This document shows positions 1 through 6,248 of a DNA stretch of 7,679 bases, piece after piece. Origin of the DNA: an uncultured Collinsella sp. (lineage in GTDB: Bacteria > Actinomycetota > Coriobacteriia > Coriobacteriales > Coriobacteriaceae); the NCBI GenBank assembly GCA_905210085.1, contig CAJLVJ010000068.1, forward strand, positions 1 to 7,679, written 5' to 3'. The number at the start of each line of letters is the position of its first letter. The stretch's first letter is position 1. Below the pieces are notes generated by a model. That model had not been told where the DNA came from and did not search any database. It was given only the letters and a program-made list of their open reading frames with translations. The position numbers were made by a program, and so were the translations under genes.

Positions 1-18
1 CATGCGAACCTCCAGTCC

Positions 19-35
19 GGACCGCCCCGCGGTCC
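19..35. other. Small GC-rich hairpin at the left edge
   Basis: The 7-nt arms GGACCGC and GCGGTCC are perfectly complementary around a CCC loop. The hairpin lies about 60 nt past the xdhC stop, beyond the 24-nt repeat copy. On the minus strand no U-tract follows, so it is not a convincing intrinsic terminator for the yqeB-xdhC transcript. It could stabilise a 3' end or belong to whatever lies beyond the edge. The pairing is directly visible; any function is inference. Confidence 0.35.
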
Positions 36-55
36 AACTTTCTGTCCGCACCCCC

Positions 56-79
56 AACAGTCCGTATTTCACCGCAACT
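56..79 (-). repeat. 24-nt dispersed repeat copy downstream of xdhC
   Basis: Read on the minus strand this begins AGTTGCGGTG and ends ACGGACTGTT. It is identical over 24 nt to both arms of the inverted repeat at 2797-2865 (one arm read as its complement). It starts 17 nt after the xdhC stop codon, so it lies in the 3' untranslated part of the yqeB-xdhC transcript. No complementary arm follows here; the minus strand continues into GGGGG and unrelated sequence, so this is a half-element or solo copy. Two copies in one window suggest a genome-wide intergenic repeat family, which is inference. Confidence 0.85.
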
Positions 80-96
80 TATTGGTGGGGATGCGA

Positions 97-1140
97 TTAG
101 CGCTTGCGGGGAACGAGTTTGGTGCGGCGCAGGTGGATCATCTCGGCGGCGATGGAGATGGCGATCTCCTCGGGGTCCTCGGCCTCGATGGCAACGCCGA
201 TCGGAAGGTGCAGCTCGTCGATCTGGTCCTGCGTAAAGCCTTCCTGCTCCAGACGGGCGCGCACAAAGGCCGTCTTGCGGCGCGAGCCCAAGCAACCCAG
301 ATAGGCGGGTTTGGCATGCATAGCCTGAATCACCACGTCGAGATCAGATTTGTGACCCGCCGTGGCGACGACCACCAAGTCGCGCGGACCGATGGGACAC
401 AGCTCGCTCAGGTTCTTGTAATCGACCAGGCGACGATCGTAGACACCGGGCACCCATTCGGGCGTCAACGTGCCGGGGCGGTCATCGCAGGCCACGACGA
501 CAAAGCCCGCCGCCGTGAGCACGCGCGCCGTCGCGGCACCCACGTGCCCGCAGCCAAAGATGTAGGTCAGGCCCTCGGGACAGAGCGTCTCGACGTGCGC
601 CGCGGGAATCTCGGAGGCGGCGTTAGTGTAGGTGACGTTACTCCCCTCCTCCACCAGCGAAAGCCCGGGGCAGCCCGCAATGGTGCGGCGCGATTCCTCG
701 CCATGGTACTCGGCCACATCGCCCTCGAGCGCGCTCGCGATAAACGGCTCAAAGTCGATGACGAAGTCGCCGATGCGTCGATAGACCAAGATGTCGGCAA
801 TTTCCTGGAACAACGGTGCCTGGGTCGCATCCAGATGCAGATAGCACAGGCAGATGGCTCCGCCGCAGATCATGCCGGTATCGGAGTTCTCGCCGCCCAT
901 GGTGTAGCGGACCAGACGCGATTGCCCCGCGGCCAGCAGCTCTCGCGCCTCGTCCAGCGCAAAGAGCTCGATCTTGCCGCCGCCGATGGTGCCCGCCTGG
1001 CTGCCGTCGGCAAAGACGGCCATCCAGGCGCCCACGCCGCGCGGCGACGACCCCGCCGTGCCGGCCACGACCACGAGCTCGCACGTCTCGCCAGCACGCA
1101 GGGCGACAAGCGCCGCATTCACAACATCGAGCTTTTCCAT
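97..1140 (-). CDS. xdhC: XdhC/CoxI-family molybdenum cofactor insertion protein
   Basis: This 347-residue protein has the two-domain build of XdhC. The N-terminal XdhC/CoxI domain (about residues 5-100) carries SSPRG at 31-35, GTIGGG at 50-55 and GMICGG at 89-94. The C-terminal Rossmann domain (about 190-335) has the nucleotide-binding turn FGCGHVG at 195-201, CLGSRRK at 283-289 and the family ending PIGVAIEAEDPEEIA near 313-327. Known XdhC proteins bind molybdenum cofactor in the cytosol, present it for sulfuration and deliver it to xanthine dehydrogenase-type apoenzymes. Here the neighbours suggest a selenium-containing hydroxylase as client, which is inference. The ATG is 9 nt after the yqeB stop and is preceded by a GAAGG-type ribosome-binding site, so the two genes are co-transcribed. 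Length is normal and no frameshift is seen. Family assignment is firm; the exact client is unknown. Confidence 0.93.
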   Translation of the reverse strand: MEKLDVVNAALVALRAGETCELVVVAGTAGSSPRGVGAWMAVFADGSQAGTIGGGKIELFALDEARELLAAGQSRLVRYTMGGENSDTGMICGGAICLCYLHLDATQAPLFQEIADILVYRRIGDFVIDFEPFIASALEGDVAEYHGEESRRTIAGCPGLSLVEEGSNVTYTNAASEIPAAHVETLCPEGLTYIFGCGHVGAATARVLTAAGFVVVACDDRPGTLTPEWVPGVYDRRLVDYKNLSELCPIGPRDLVVVATAGHKSDLDVVIQAMHAKPAYLGCLGSRRKTAFVRARLEQEGFTQDQIDELHLPIGVAIEAEDPEEIAISIAAEMIHLRRTKLVPRKR

Positions 1141-1149
1141 TGCCGCCTT

Positions 1150-1944
1150 CTATCCTCTAAAGATATCGGTGAGCATAGCGAGTGCCTCGAGCACGCCGCC
1201 GCCGACCGACGTCGCCTTGTCCGAAATGTAGTTGATATAGCTGGCATCGCCGCGCGGATCGACATCGGCGCATTTAAAGCCCTCGGTCACCTGCACGCCG
1301 TTCGCCAAAAGCCCGCGCAGACAGCCATCGATCTGCGTGCGCATGGGCGTATCGCCCGCGTAGCCAATCACGTCTCCGGCGCGCACGATGTCGCCGATTG
1401 CGCGGTCTGACCGAAACATGCCGGCGGCGGGGCTGTGGATTACGCGCTCCTTGCCATAGCCGGCGATAATGCCCGGCACGCCCGTGTTGGGCTGGGGCGA
1501 ACCTTGGGTAATGACACGGCCCAAGAAATGCCCGCGCATGGTCTCGACCACGGCGTCGCAGTCAACCGGCGCGGTAAAGCCCGGCCCCACGGCGATGACG
1601 GCAGGCGCCATGTCGCGCGTGGTACCCAGGTTGCGCTTGGCCAAAATCGCGTCGACCACGGCAGCGGGTTTAAGCTCATCGAGCATCTTGGCCTGGGGGT
1701 CTACCACGACGGCGACGTCTCCGGCCTCGGTAATTGCAAGCGCCTCTGCCGGCGTCTGCGCCAAGCGAGCGCGAATGCCCTCGACCTGGACCTCGCCCAG
1801 GCGAATAGCCTCGCAAAAACTGATTGTGCGGCGGATGCACGTGGGAACCGCGATATCGGCCATAACAACCGACACGCCGGCGCGCACCAAGCGAGCGGCG
1901 ACACCCGTGGCGATATCGCCGGCGCCGCGAACATAAACGAGCAT
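1150..1944 (-). CDS. yqeB: YqeB/EF2563-type selenium-dependent molybdenum hydroxylase accessory protein
   Basis: The 264-residue product matches the YqeB (EF2563) family. It opens with VRGAGDIATG (5-14), a glycine-rich, nucleotide-binding-like turn, followed by PTCIRRTISFCEAI (34-47), AKRN (102-105), AVGPGFTAPVD (118-128), NTGVPG (153-158) and the ending DPRGDASYINYISDKA (229-244). In comparative genomics this family marks genomes with selenium-dependent molybdenum hydroxylases whose selenium is a labile cofactor ligand rather than selenocysteine; its biochemical step is not firmly established. It is a soluble protein with no signal peptide or membrane segment. A GGGAGGTG ribosome-binding site 8 nt upstream supports the start. 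It is first in a two-gene minus-strand operon with xdhC and is transcribed divergently from yqeC. As I recall, the E. coli protein called YqeB joins an XdhC-like part to this type of domain; here they are separate adjacent genes. Confidence 0.92.
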   Translation of the reverse strand: MLVYVRGAGDIATGVAARLVRAGVSVVMADIAVPTCIRRTISFCEAIRLGEVQVEGIRARLAQTPAEALAITEAGDVAVVVDPQAKMLDELKPAAVVDAILAKRNLGTTRDMAPAVIAVGPGFTAPVDCDAVVETMRGHFLGRVITQGSPQPNTGVPGIIAGYGKERVIHSPAAGMFRSDRAIGDIVRAGDVIGYAGDTPMRTQIDGCLRGLLANGVQVTEGFKCADVDPRGDASYINYISDKATSVGGGVLEALAMLTDIFRG

Positions 1945-2046
1945 TCCCGGGGCACCTCCCTGTGCTACGGTTTGAGCAGAGCAAAAGCGGTTCGACCGCT
2001 ACTCTGATGATTATTTATTATCACAGTATTATACGGCGGTGAACAG
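1945..2046. promoter_or_regulatory. Divergent yqeB / yqeC promoter region
   Basis: These 102 nt separate the divergent starts of yqeB and yqeC. Positions about 2007-2034 form the most AT-rich stretch I see in an otherwise GC-rich window. The plus strand shows two TATTAT hexamers (2016-2021 and 2027-2032). The minus strand shows a consensus TATAAT (2028-2033) and GATAAT (2017-2022). No good TTGACA-like -35 box is at ideal spacing for any of them, so exact promoters cannot be assigned. The yqeB side ends in a strong ribosome-binding site (GGGAGGTG). The yqeC side has only a weak GGCGGTG (2035-2041), so yqeC may be translated less efficiently. Shared control of the two transcripts is inference. 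Confidence 0.55.
1977..2006. promoter_or_regulatory. Bipartite dyad in the divergent region (candidate operator or leader hairpin)
   Basis: The inner arms AGCGGT (1986-1991) and ACCGCT (1995-2000) are perfectly complementary around a TCG loop. They are enclosed by outer arms CAGAG (1977-1981) and CTCTG (2002-2006), also complementary, with a 4-nt and a 1-nt interruption. On the minus strand the inner hairpin is followed by TTTTG, a very weak attenuator-like run, in what would be the yqeB leader. It abuts the AT-rich promoter core. Regulator binding or RNA folding are both possible, and no known operator consensus is recognised. Confidence 0.4.
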
Positions 2047-2781
2047 ATGGAAACGGTTAGCGGCAATCTTGCCTCGGCGCTCAGGATCGAGCCGGGCATT
2101 ACCGCGATTATCGGCAGCGGCGGCAAGTCGACGTTGCTCAAAACGCTGGGTCTTGAGCTCATGCACGCTGGCGGCCGCGTGCTCCTCTGCACCACCACGC
2201 ATATGCTTCCCGTTGCCGGCGTGCCATGGGACGGGTCGAATCGTCGCCTGGACGCCGCGCCTTGGAAGCCGGGCGCCTCGCATGTCCCCGGTTGCACCTG
2301 CGAGGCCTGCGCGGGCCTCGCACGCGGAGGCATCTGCCAGGCAGGCGTTTTGGACCCGGAGACAGGCAAGCTCTCCGCCCCCGCCGAGCCACTCGGCGGG
2401 CTGGCACAGCGCTTTGACTATGTGTTGGCCGAGGCAGACGGTAGCAAGCGACTCCCGCTCAAGGCGCATGCCGCCTGGGAGCCGGTAATTCCCGCCGTCA
2501 CGGCAAACGTTGTCTGGGTCGTCGGCGCCTCGGGGCTGGGCAAGCCCGTCGCCGAGGTTGTCCACCGCCCCGAGCTCTTCTGCGAGCGCTGCGGCTGCGA
2601 GCCCACCGACGCTGCCGCCCCAGAGCACGTCGCCATGGTGCTCAATGCCGAGCTGCGGATGCTGAACCTCAACAATGCCCGCATCATGCTCAACCAAGTC
2701 GACACGCTCAGCGACCCCACGATGGCCGACCGCCTCGAGGCAGCCCTCGGCCGCCCCATCGTCGCCACCAGCCTCAAGTAG
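2047..2781 (+). CDS. yqeC: YqeC, putative selenium-cofactor / selenium-dependent hydroxylase accessory protein
   Basis: The 244-residue protein has the YqeC signature: a P-loop-like GSGGKST at 23-29, TTTHM at 49-53, EADGSKRLPLKAH at 129-141 and NQVD at 216-219, resembling a GTPase-type base-recognition motif. This suggests a cytosolic nucleotide-binding maturation factor. The family co-occurs with YqeB and SelD in organisms that use selenium as a molybdenum cofactor ligand, but its reaction is not established. An unusual cysteine group lies between the P-loop and the EADG motif (C83, C85, C88, C97), with a second cluster at C179, C182 and C184; metal or selenium handling is conceivable. It is the only plus-strand gene, divergent from yqeB and convergent with hydA. 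The chosen ATG has a weak GGCGGTG upstream. The P-loop begins soon after it, as expected, so the start is plausible though not certain. Confidence 0.9.
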   Translation: METVSGNLASALRIEPGITAIIGSGGKSTLLKTLGLELMHAGGRVLLCTTTHMLPVAGVPWDGSNRRLDAAPWKPGASHVPGCTCEACAGLARGGICQAGVLDPETGKLSAPAEPLGGLAQRFDYVLAEADGSKRLPLKAHAAWEPVIPAVTANVVWVVGASGLGKPVAEVVHRPELFCERCGCEPTDAAAPEHVAMVLNAELRMLNLNNARIMLNQVDTLSDPTMADRLEAALGRPIVATSLK

Positions 2782-2796
2782 CCGGCCCCATCTCGT

Positions 2797-2865
2797 CAGT
2801 TGCGGTGAAATACGGACTGTTTGGCCGCCCGACGGCCGCAAACAGTCCGTATTTCACCGCAACTG
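2797..2865. repeat. Perfect 26-bp inverted repeat between convergent yqeC and hydA
   Basis: The left arm (2797-2822) and right arm (2840-2865) are exact reverse complements over 26 nt. The 17-nt loop (2823-2839) can add a further GGCCG/CGGCC pairing. The element starts 15 nt past the yqeC stop and ends 25 nt before the end of hydA, so it can form a very stable hairpin in both transcripts. Neither side has a clear U-tract, so it is not a textbook intrinsic terminator; it may instead block 3' exonucleases or act with a termination factor. The arms contain the 24-nt sequence also found at 56-79, pointing to a dispersed palindromic repeat family (REP- or MITE-like). There is no transposase gene nearby and no obvious target-site duplication. 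Confidence 0.9.
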
Positions 2866-2890
2866 CGGAGGGGACACGGCATCTTTGCTG

Positions 2891-4258
2891 CTAGCGGGGC
2901 ACGTAGCGGCCGGGCTGGGCTCCGGTGGGCTCGCCGTCGCGCGCGGCCAGCACGCCGTTCACAAACACAGCCTTGGCGCGGCCGTGCGCCTCAAAGCCCT
3001 CGAGCGGCGTGTAGTCCACGGCCTGATGCTGCGTCGCGGCGCTGATCGTCCAGCGCGCCTTGGGATCCCACACGCACACGTCGGCATCGGAGCCCTCGGC
3101 AAGACATCCCTTGCGCGGATACATGCCAAAGACGCGCGCCGGATTCTCGCTCATCAAGCGGCACAGATCCTCAGGACCCAGCTGCCCCTCAAAGCTCGTA
3201 GCGATCGCGACGGGGCGATGCTCCACACCGGGTCCGCCGTTGGGAATCGCGCGGAAGTCGTCGCGCCCGCGGTCCTTTTGCCCGTGCAGGTTAAAGCTGC
3301 AGTGATCGGTCGCGATAGTATCGATCTCGCCGGCCACAAGCGCCTCGCGCAGGGCCGCACGGTCACCCGCATGGCGCAGCGGCGGGCTCATCACATATTT
3401 GGCGCCCGCAAAGCCGTCCTCGCCCTGCTCCAAATAGCACGTATCGTCGAGCATCAGATACTGAGGGCAGGTCTCGACATAGATATTCTTCTGCCCGCGC
3501 GCCTTGGCGGCACGGATGGCCTCGAGCCCCAGCTTGGTCGAAAGGTGCACCACGTTGACCGGTGCGTCGCCGGCCAGGTGCGCCAGGTATAGCAGACGGC
3601 TCACTGCCTCGGCCTCGCACACATCCGGACGGCTGAGCGCATGGCCCTCGGGCCCGTGGATACCCTGCTCAAACACGCGCTTCTGCAGCTCATTCACCAG
3701 CGTACCGTTCTCGCAATGCACGCACAGGATACCGCCAATATGCTTGAGCTCCTCCAGCACCTCGAGCGTCTCGGCATCGTCCAAGCGCAGGTGGTCGTAG
3801 GCAAAGTAGGTCTTAAACGACGATACGCCCGCCTCGCGTATGGCCGAAAGATCGGCGCGGTTGCGCTCGTTCCACTCGGCGAGTGCCATATGAAAGGCGT
3901 AGTTTGCCGTGCAGGTGCCGTCGGCGCGGCGATGCCACTCGGCCAAGGCATCGGGCATGGTCACGCCACGATCGGCCGTCGCGTAGTCCACGATGGTCGT
4001 CGTACCGCCGCAGGCAGCCGCGCACGTGCCGGTCTCAAAGCTATCGGCCGTCCAATCCATGCCGGTCCAGCACTGCATGTGCGTGTGGCCGTCGATAAAG
4101 CCGGGAAACACCCAGCAGCCCGCGGCGTCCTCGACGGTATCGTCGGCGCCCGGCTCAATCGCTGCGGCGATCCGCACGATCTTATCGCCCTCCATGGCAA
4201 GATCGGCGCGGCGAAGCCCCTGGGGCGTCACGAGCGCGCCGTTTTTGATGATGATCAT
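2891..4258 (-). CDS. hydA: D-hydantoinase / dihydropyrimidinase-family cyclic amidohydrolase
   Basis: This 455-residue protein is a full-length amidohydrolase of the dihydropyrimidinase group (also HyuA/YgeZ). Predicted binuclear metal ligands are all present: H58 and H60 in DGHTHM, the lysine expected to be carbamylated, K149 in SSFKTYFAY, H181 in CVHCEN, H238 in VVHLS, and D318 in IATDHC. The family hydrolyses cyclic ureides (dihydropyrimidines, hydantoins) to N-carbamoyl amino acids in the cytosol. Its setting beside ygeW and ygeY suggests a ring-opening step on a purine-derived ureide rather than pyrimidine breakdown; this is inference, and substrate specificity cannot be read from sequence. 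The start is well placed, with a TAAGGAG ribosome-binding site 5-6 nt upstream that overlaps the mocA stop codon, implying translational coupling. It is the last gene of the mocA-hydA unit and ends at the 2797-2865 inverted repeat. An allantoinase-like activity is an alternative. Confidence 0.93.
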   Translation of the reverse strand: MIIIKNGALVTPQGLRRADLAMEGDKIVRIAAAIEPGADDTVEDAAGCWVFPGFIDGHTHMQCWTGMDWTADSFETGTCAAACGGTTTIVDYATADRGVTMPDALAEWHRRADGTCTANYAFHMALAEWNERNRADLSAIREAGVSSFKTYFAYDHLRLDDAETLEVLEELKHIGGILCVHCENGTLVNELQKRVFEQGIHGPEGHALSRPDVCEAEAVSRLLYLAHLAGDAPVNVVHLSTKLGLEAIRAAKARGQKNIYVETCPQYLMLDDTCYLEQGEDGFAGAKYVMSPPLRHAGDRAALREALVAGEIDTIATDHCSFNLHGQKDRGRDDFRAIPNGGPGVEHRPVAIATSFEGQLGPEDLCRLMSENPARVFGMYPRKGCLAEGSDADVCVWDPKARWTISAATQHQAVDYTPLEGFEAHGRAKAVFVNGVLAARDGEPTGAQPGRYVPR

Positions 4259-4267
4259 AATTGCTCC

Positions 4268-4882
4268 TTATTGATTGATGCAGTTGGCCACGTGATCAAA
4301 ATACGAGCAGGCGGCAATATGCTCCGTTATGCGTCGCTGTCCCTTGACGGTATCGACGTCCCACAGCTCGTAGGCACGCGCCTCGACCAGCGCAACGTCG
4401 GCGCGACCTTTGAGAATCGAGCCCCCGCCGTCCTTGCCCTCAAGACACATAAGTGCATCGAACAGTTCCGCCGGAAAGAGCACCGGGCTCGAAGGCTCAC
4501 CGTTGCACGCAAGACGCACCGGATGTTTGCGGCCACGCTCGTCAAATGCACGAACCATAGCCTCAAAAGAATCCGAACTCACGAGCGGCTGGTCGCCCGG
4601 CAAAAAGAGGCAACCTTTCCAGTTGCGTTCGATTCCCCACGAAAGGCCCGCACGGACGCTTTCGCTGCGCAGCTCGCCATCGTGCAGCACGCACGGGCAA
4701 TGCTTGTCCTCGCAAATCTGAGCGACCCCGGGCCAACGCGTCGAAACCACAACGTCAAAGCCCCGGGGAACCGAATCGATAGTCCAGGCAATCAGCGGCT
4801 TGCCATAGATATCGGCAAGCATCTTGTTGGAGCCAAACCGCTTGCCCTCGCCCGAGGCCATAATGACGCATCCAAGTTTCAT
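4268..4882 (-). CDS. mocA: MobA-like nucleotidyltransferase, probable molybdenum cofactor cytidylyltransferase (MocA/YgfJ type)
   Basis: The chosen product has 204 residues. Its N-terminus has the nucleotide-binding loop IMASGEGKRFGSNKML (7-22), a variant of the usual LAAGxSxRMGxxK, with FLPGDQP (93-99) for the metal-binding region, SSPVLFP (131-137), GGGSILKG (152-159) and DVDT (175-178). These match the MobA-like NTP transferase fold. The MocA/YgfJ branch adds CMP to molybdopterin to make the dinucleotide cofactor of xanthine dehydrogenase-type enzymes. CTP versus GTP use is inferred from gene context (xdhC, yqeB, yqeC), not proved by motifs. An in-frame ATG at 4936 would add 18 residues, but the strong ribosome-binding site just before 4882 favours the shorter start. 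It follows a terminator after ygeW, so it probably has its own promoter in 4883-4969, although I see no clear -35/-10 pair there. It is coupled to hydA downstream. The tail after about residue 185 is cysteine-containing and unremarkable. Confidence 0.85.
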   Translation of the reverse strand: MKLGCVIMASGEGKRFGSNKMLADIYGKPLIAWTIDSVPRGFDVVVSTRWPGVAQICEDKHCPCVLHDGELRSESVRAGLSWGIERNWKGCLFLPGDQPLVSSDSFEAMVRAFDERGRKHPVRLACNGEPSSPVLFPAELFDALMCLEGKDGGGSILKGRADVALVEARAYELWDVDTVKGQRRITEHIAACSYFDHVANCINQ

Positions 4883-4889
4883 GGTGATA

Positions 4890-4897
4890 CCTCCCCT
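4890..4897 (-). promoter_or_regulatory. Strong ribosome-binding site that fixes the mocA start
   Basis: On the minus strand AGGGGAGG lies 7 nt before the ATG at 4882, near-ideal complementarity and spacing to the 16S rRNA 3' end. The residues that would be encoded upstream of this ATG do not resemble the nucleotidyltransferase family, whose conserved loop begins within ten residues of the chosen start. Confidence 0.8.
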
Positions 4898-4969
4898 GAA
4901 ACCATCGTACCCATAACTCGCGCCGCGGGCATCCACATCGAAAGCGCTTATCCCGCACGCCCGCGATGC

Positions 4970-5010
4970 AAAAAAGGGGCACCCCGCCGGTTGGCAGAGC
5001 GCCCCCTTTA
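4970..5010 (-). terminator. Intrinsic terminator after ygeW
   Basis: Read on the minus strand, AAAGGGG pairs with CCCCTTT, and the stem continues inward with one bulged G and some G-T pairs through TCTGCC/GGCGGG to an AACC loop. Six Ts follow (complement of 4970-4975). The hairpin starts 23 nt past the ygeW stop. This is the best rho-independent terminator in the window. It should separate ygeW transcription from mocA-hydA, at least partly, as read-through cannot be excluded. Confidence 0.85.
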
Positions 5011-5032
5011 CATGGCTTACCTCAACCCGGCT

Positions 5033-6235
5033 TTAGGCCTGGAACCAACGGGCGGTATTGCGCTCGTCGAGGGCCTTGAGGGTAGCGGCGGGATCGGCAA
5101 CCTTCTGCAGGAACATCATGGCTGCGATGGCGTACGGCTTGTAGCTGGCCTCCTTGTACATGCCCACACGGTGCATGTCGAAGACGTCGGCGTTAACCTC
5201 GCCGTGCTCGCAGGAGACACCGGAGATGTCGGCGGGCAGCGGGTGCATAAAGATGGTGTCCTGGCCGTTGGCGGTCTTCTCCATGAGCTCGGTCGTGGAG
5301 CACCAGTCCTGATGGGTGGCGTTCTGGGCGAGCAGCTCCTTCTCGAGCGCTGCGATGCCGGCGTCGTCGCCCTCGGCGTACAGGTTGGTGCGCTTCTCCA
5401 TGGCGGCAAACGGAGCCCAGCTCTTGGGGATCACGATGTCGGCGCCCTCGAAGGCCTCGGCCATGGTGTTGACCTGCTTAAAGGTGGTGCCGGACTCGGC
5501 GGCATAGCTCTTGGCGCGCTCGACGACCTCGGGCATGAGGTCGTAGCCCTCGGGGTGAGCCAGGGTGACGTCCATGCCAAAGCGGGGCAGCAGGCTGATC
5601 AGCGACTGCGGGCAGGACAACGGCTTGCCGTAAGAGGGCGAATAGGCCCAGGTGACGGCAACCTTCTTGCCCTTGAGGTTCTCGAGGCCGCCAAACTCGT
5701 TGATGAGGTAGAGCATGTCGGCAGAGGACTGCGTGGGGTGGTCGGAGTCGGACTGCAGGGAGATGAGCGTGGGACGGTGATCCAGAACGCCGTCCTCGTA
5801 GGCCTGCTGGACAGACTCGGAAACCTCGGCCATGTAGGCGTCGCCCTTGCCGATGTACATATCGTCGCGGATGCCGATGACGTCGGCCATGAAGGAGATC
5901 ATGGTAGCGGTCTCGCGGACGGTCTCGCCGTGGGCGATCTGGGACTTCTTCTCGTCCAGGTCCTGCAGCTCAAGGCCGAGCAGGTTGGCGGCCTTAGAGA
6001 AGGAGAAGCGCGTACGGGTGGAGTTGTCGCGGAACAGGGAGACGGCCAGGCCCGAGTCGAAGATCTTGGACGAAACGTTGTTCTCACGCAGCTCGCGCAG
6101 GGCGTCGGCGACGATGTAGAGAGCCTTGAGCTCATCGGTGGTCTTGTCCCAGGTGTGCAGGAAGTCGCTGCCGTACATACCCTTAAAGTCGAGACCGTTC
6201 AGCTGCTCGACGAGCTCGGTAAACTTAGCGTCCAT
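5033..6235 (-). CDS. ygeW: Knotted carbamoyltransferase YgeW
   Basis: The 400-residue protein belongs to the aspartate/ornithine carbamoyltransferase superfamily, YgeW branch. The carbamoyl-phosphate loop FRDNSTRTRFSF is at 68-79, DHPTQ at 165-169, the YgeW-type segment TWAYSPSYGKPLSCPQ at 195-210, and MHPLPADI at 330-337. The family's name comes from a knotted C-terminal domain. YgeW is structurally known, but its physiological substrate is not settled. In purine-utilising gut bacteria it is proposed to act on carbamoylated diamino acid intermediates, perhaps phosphorolytically to release carbamoyl phosphate. Length matches the roughly 396-residue E. coli protein and all motifs are intact. 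A good AAAGGA ribosome-binding site precedes the ATG. Upstream lies a promoter candidate and a roughly 110-nt leader; downstream an intrinsic terminator ends the unit. The run of GAG, AAG and GTC-type codons resembles ygeY, as if both are well expressed. Confidence 0.95.
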   Translation of the reverse strand: MDAKFTELVEQLNGLDFKGMYGSDFLHTWDKTTDELKALYIVADALRELRENNVSSKIFDSGLAVSLFRDNSTRTRFSFSKAANLLGLELQDLDEKKSQIAHGETVRETATMISFMADVIGIRDDMYIGKGDAYMAEVSESVQQAYEDGVLDHRPTLISLQSDSDHPTQSSADMLYLINEFGGLENLKGKKVAVTWAYSPSYGKPLSCPQSLISLLPRFGMDVTLAHPEGYDLMPEVVERAKSYAAESGTTFKQVNTMAEAFEGADIVIPKSWAPFAAMEKRTNLYAEGDDAGIAALEKELLAQNATHQDWCSTTELMEKTANGQDTIFMHPLPADISGVSCEHGEVNADVFDMHRVGMYKEASYKPYAIAAMMFLQKVADPAATLKALDERNTARWFQA

Positions 6236-6248
6236 GGAAATGTCCTTT

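Noticed and set aside
82..1410. 442-codon open frame on the plus strand
   Set aside because: It is antisense to xdhC and part of yqeB, has no family motifs and no ribosome-binding site; it is a compositional shadow.
2029..2841. 270-codon open frame on the minus strand opposite yqeC
   Set aside because: It would start inside the perfect inverted repeat and overlaps the well-supported yqeC entirely. No motif is recognised.
2797..2865. Terminal inverted repeat of an insertion sequence
   Set aside because: There is no transposase gene between or beside the repeat copies and no target-site duplication is visible. The enclosed genes are intact cofactor genes.
4883..4936. Longer mocA start at 4936
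   Set aside because: It adds 18 residues unlike the family, whereas a near-ideal ribosome-binding site sits 7 nt before the ATG at 4882.
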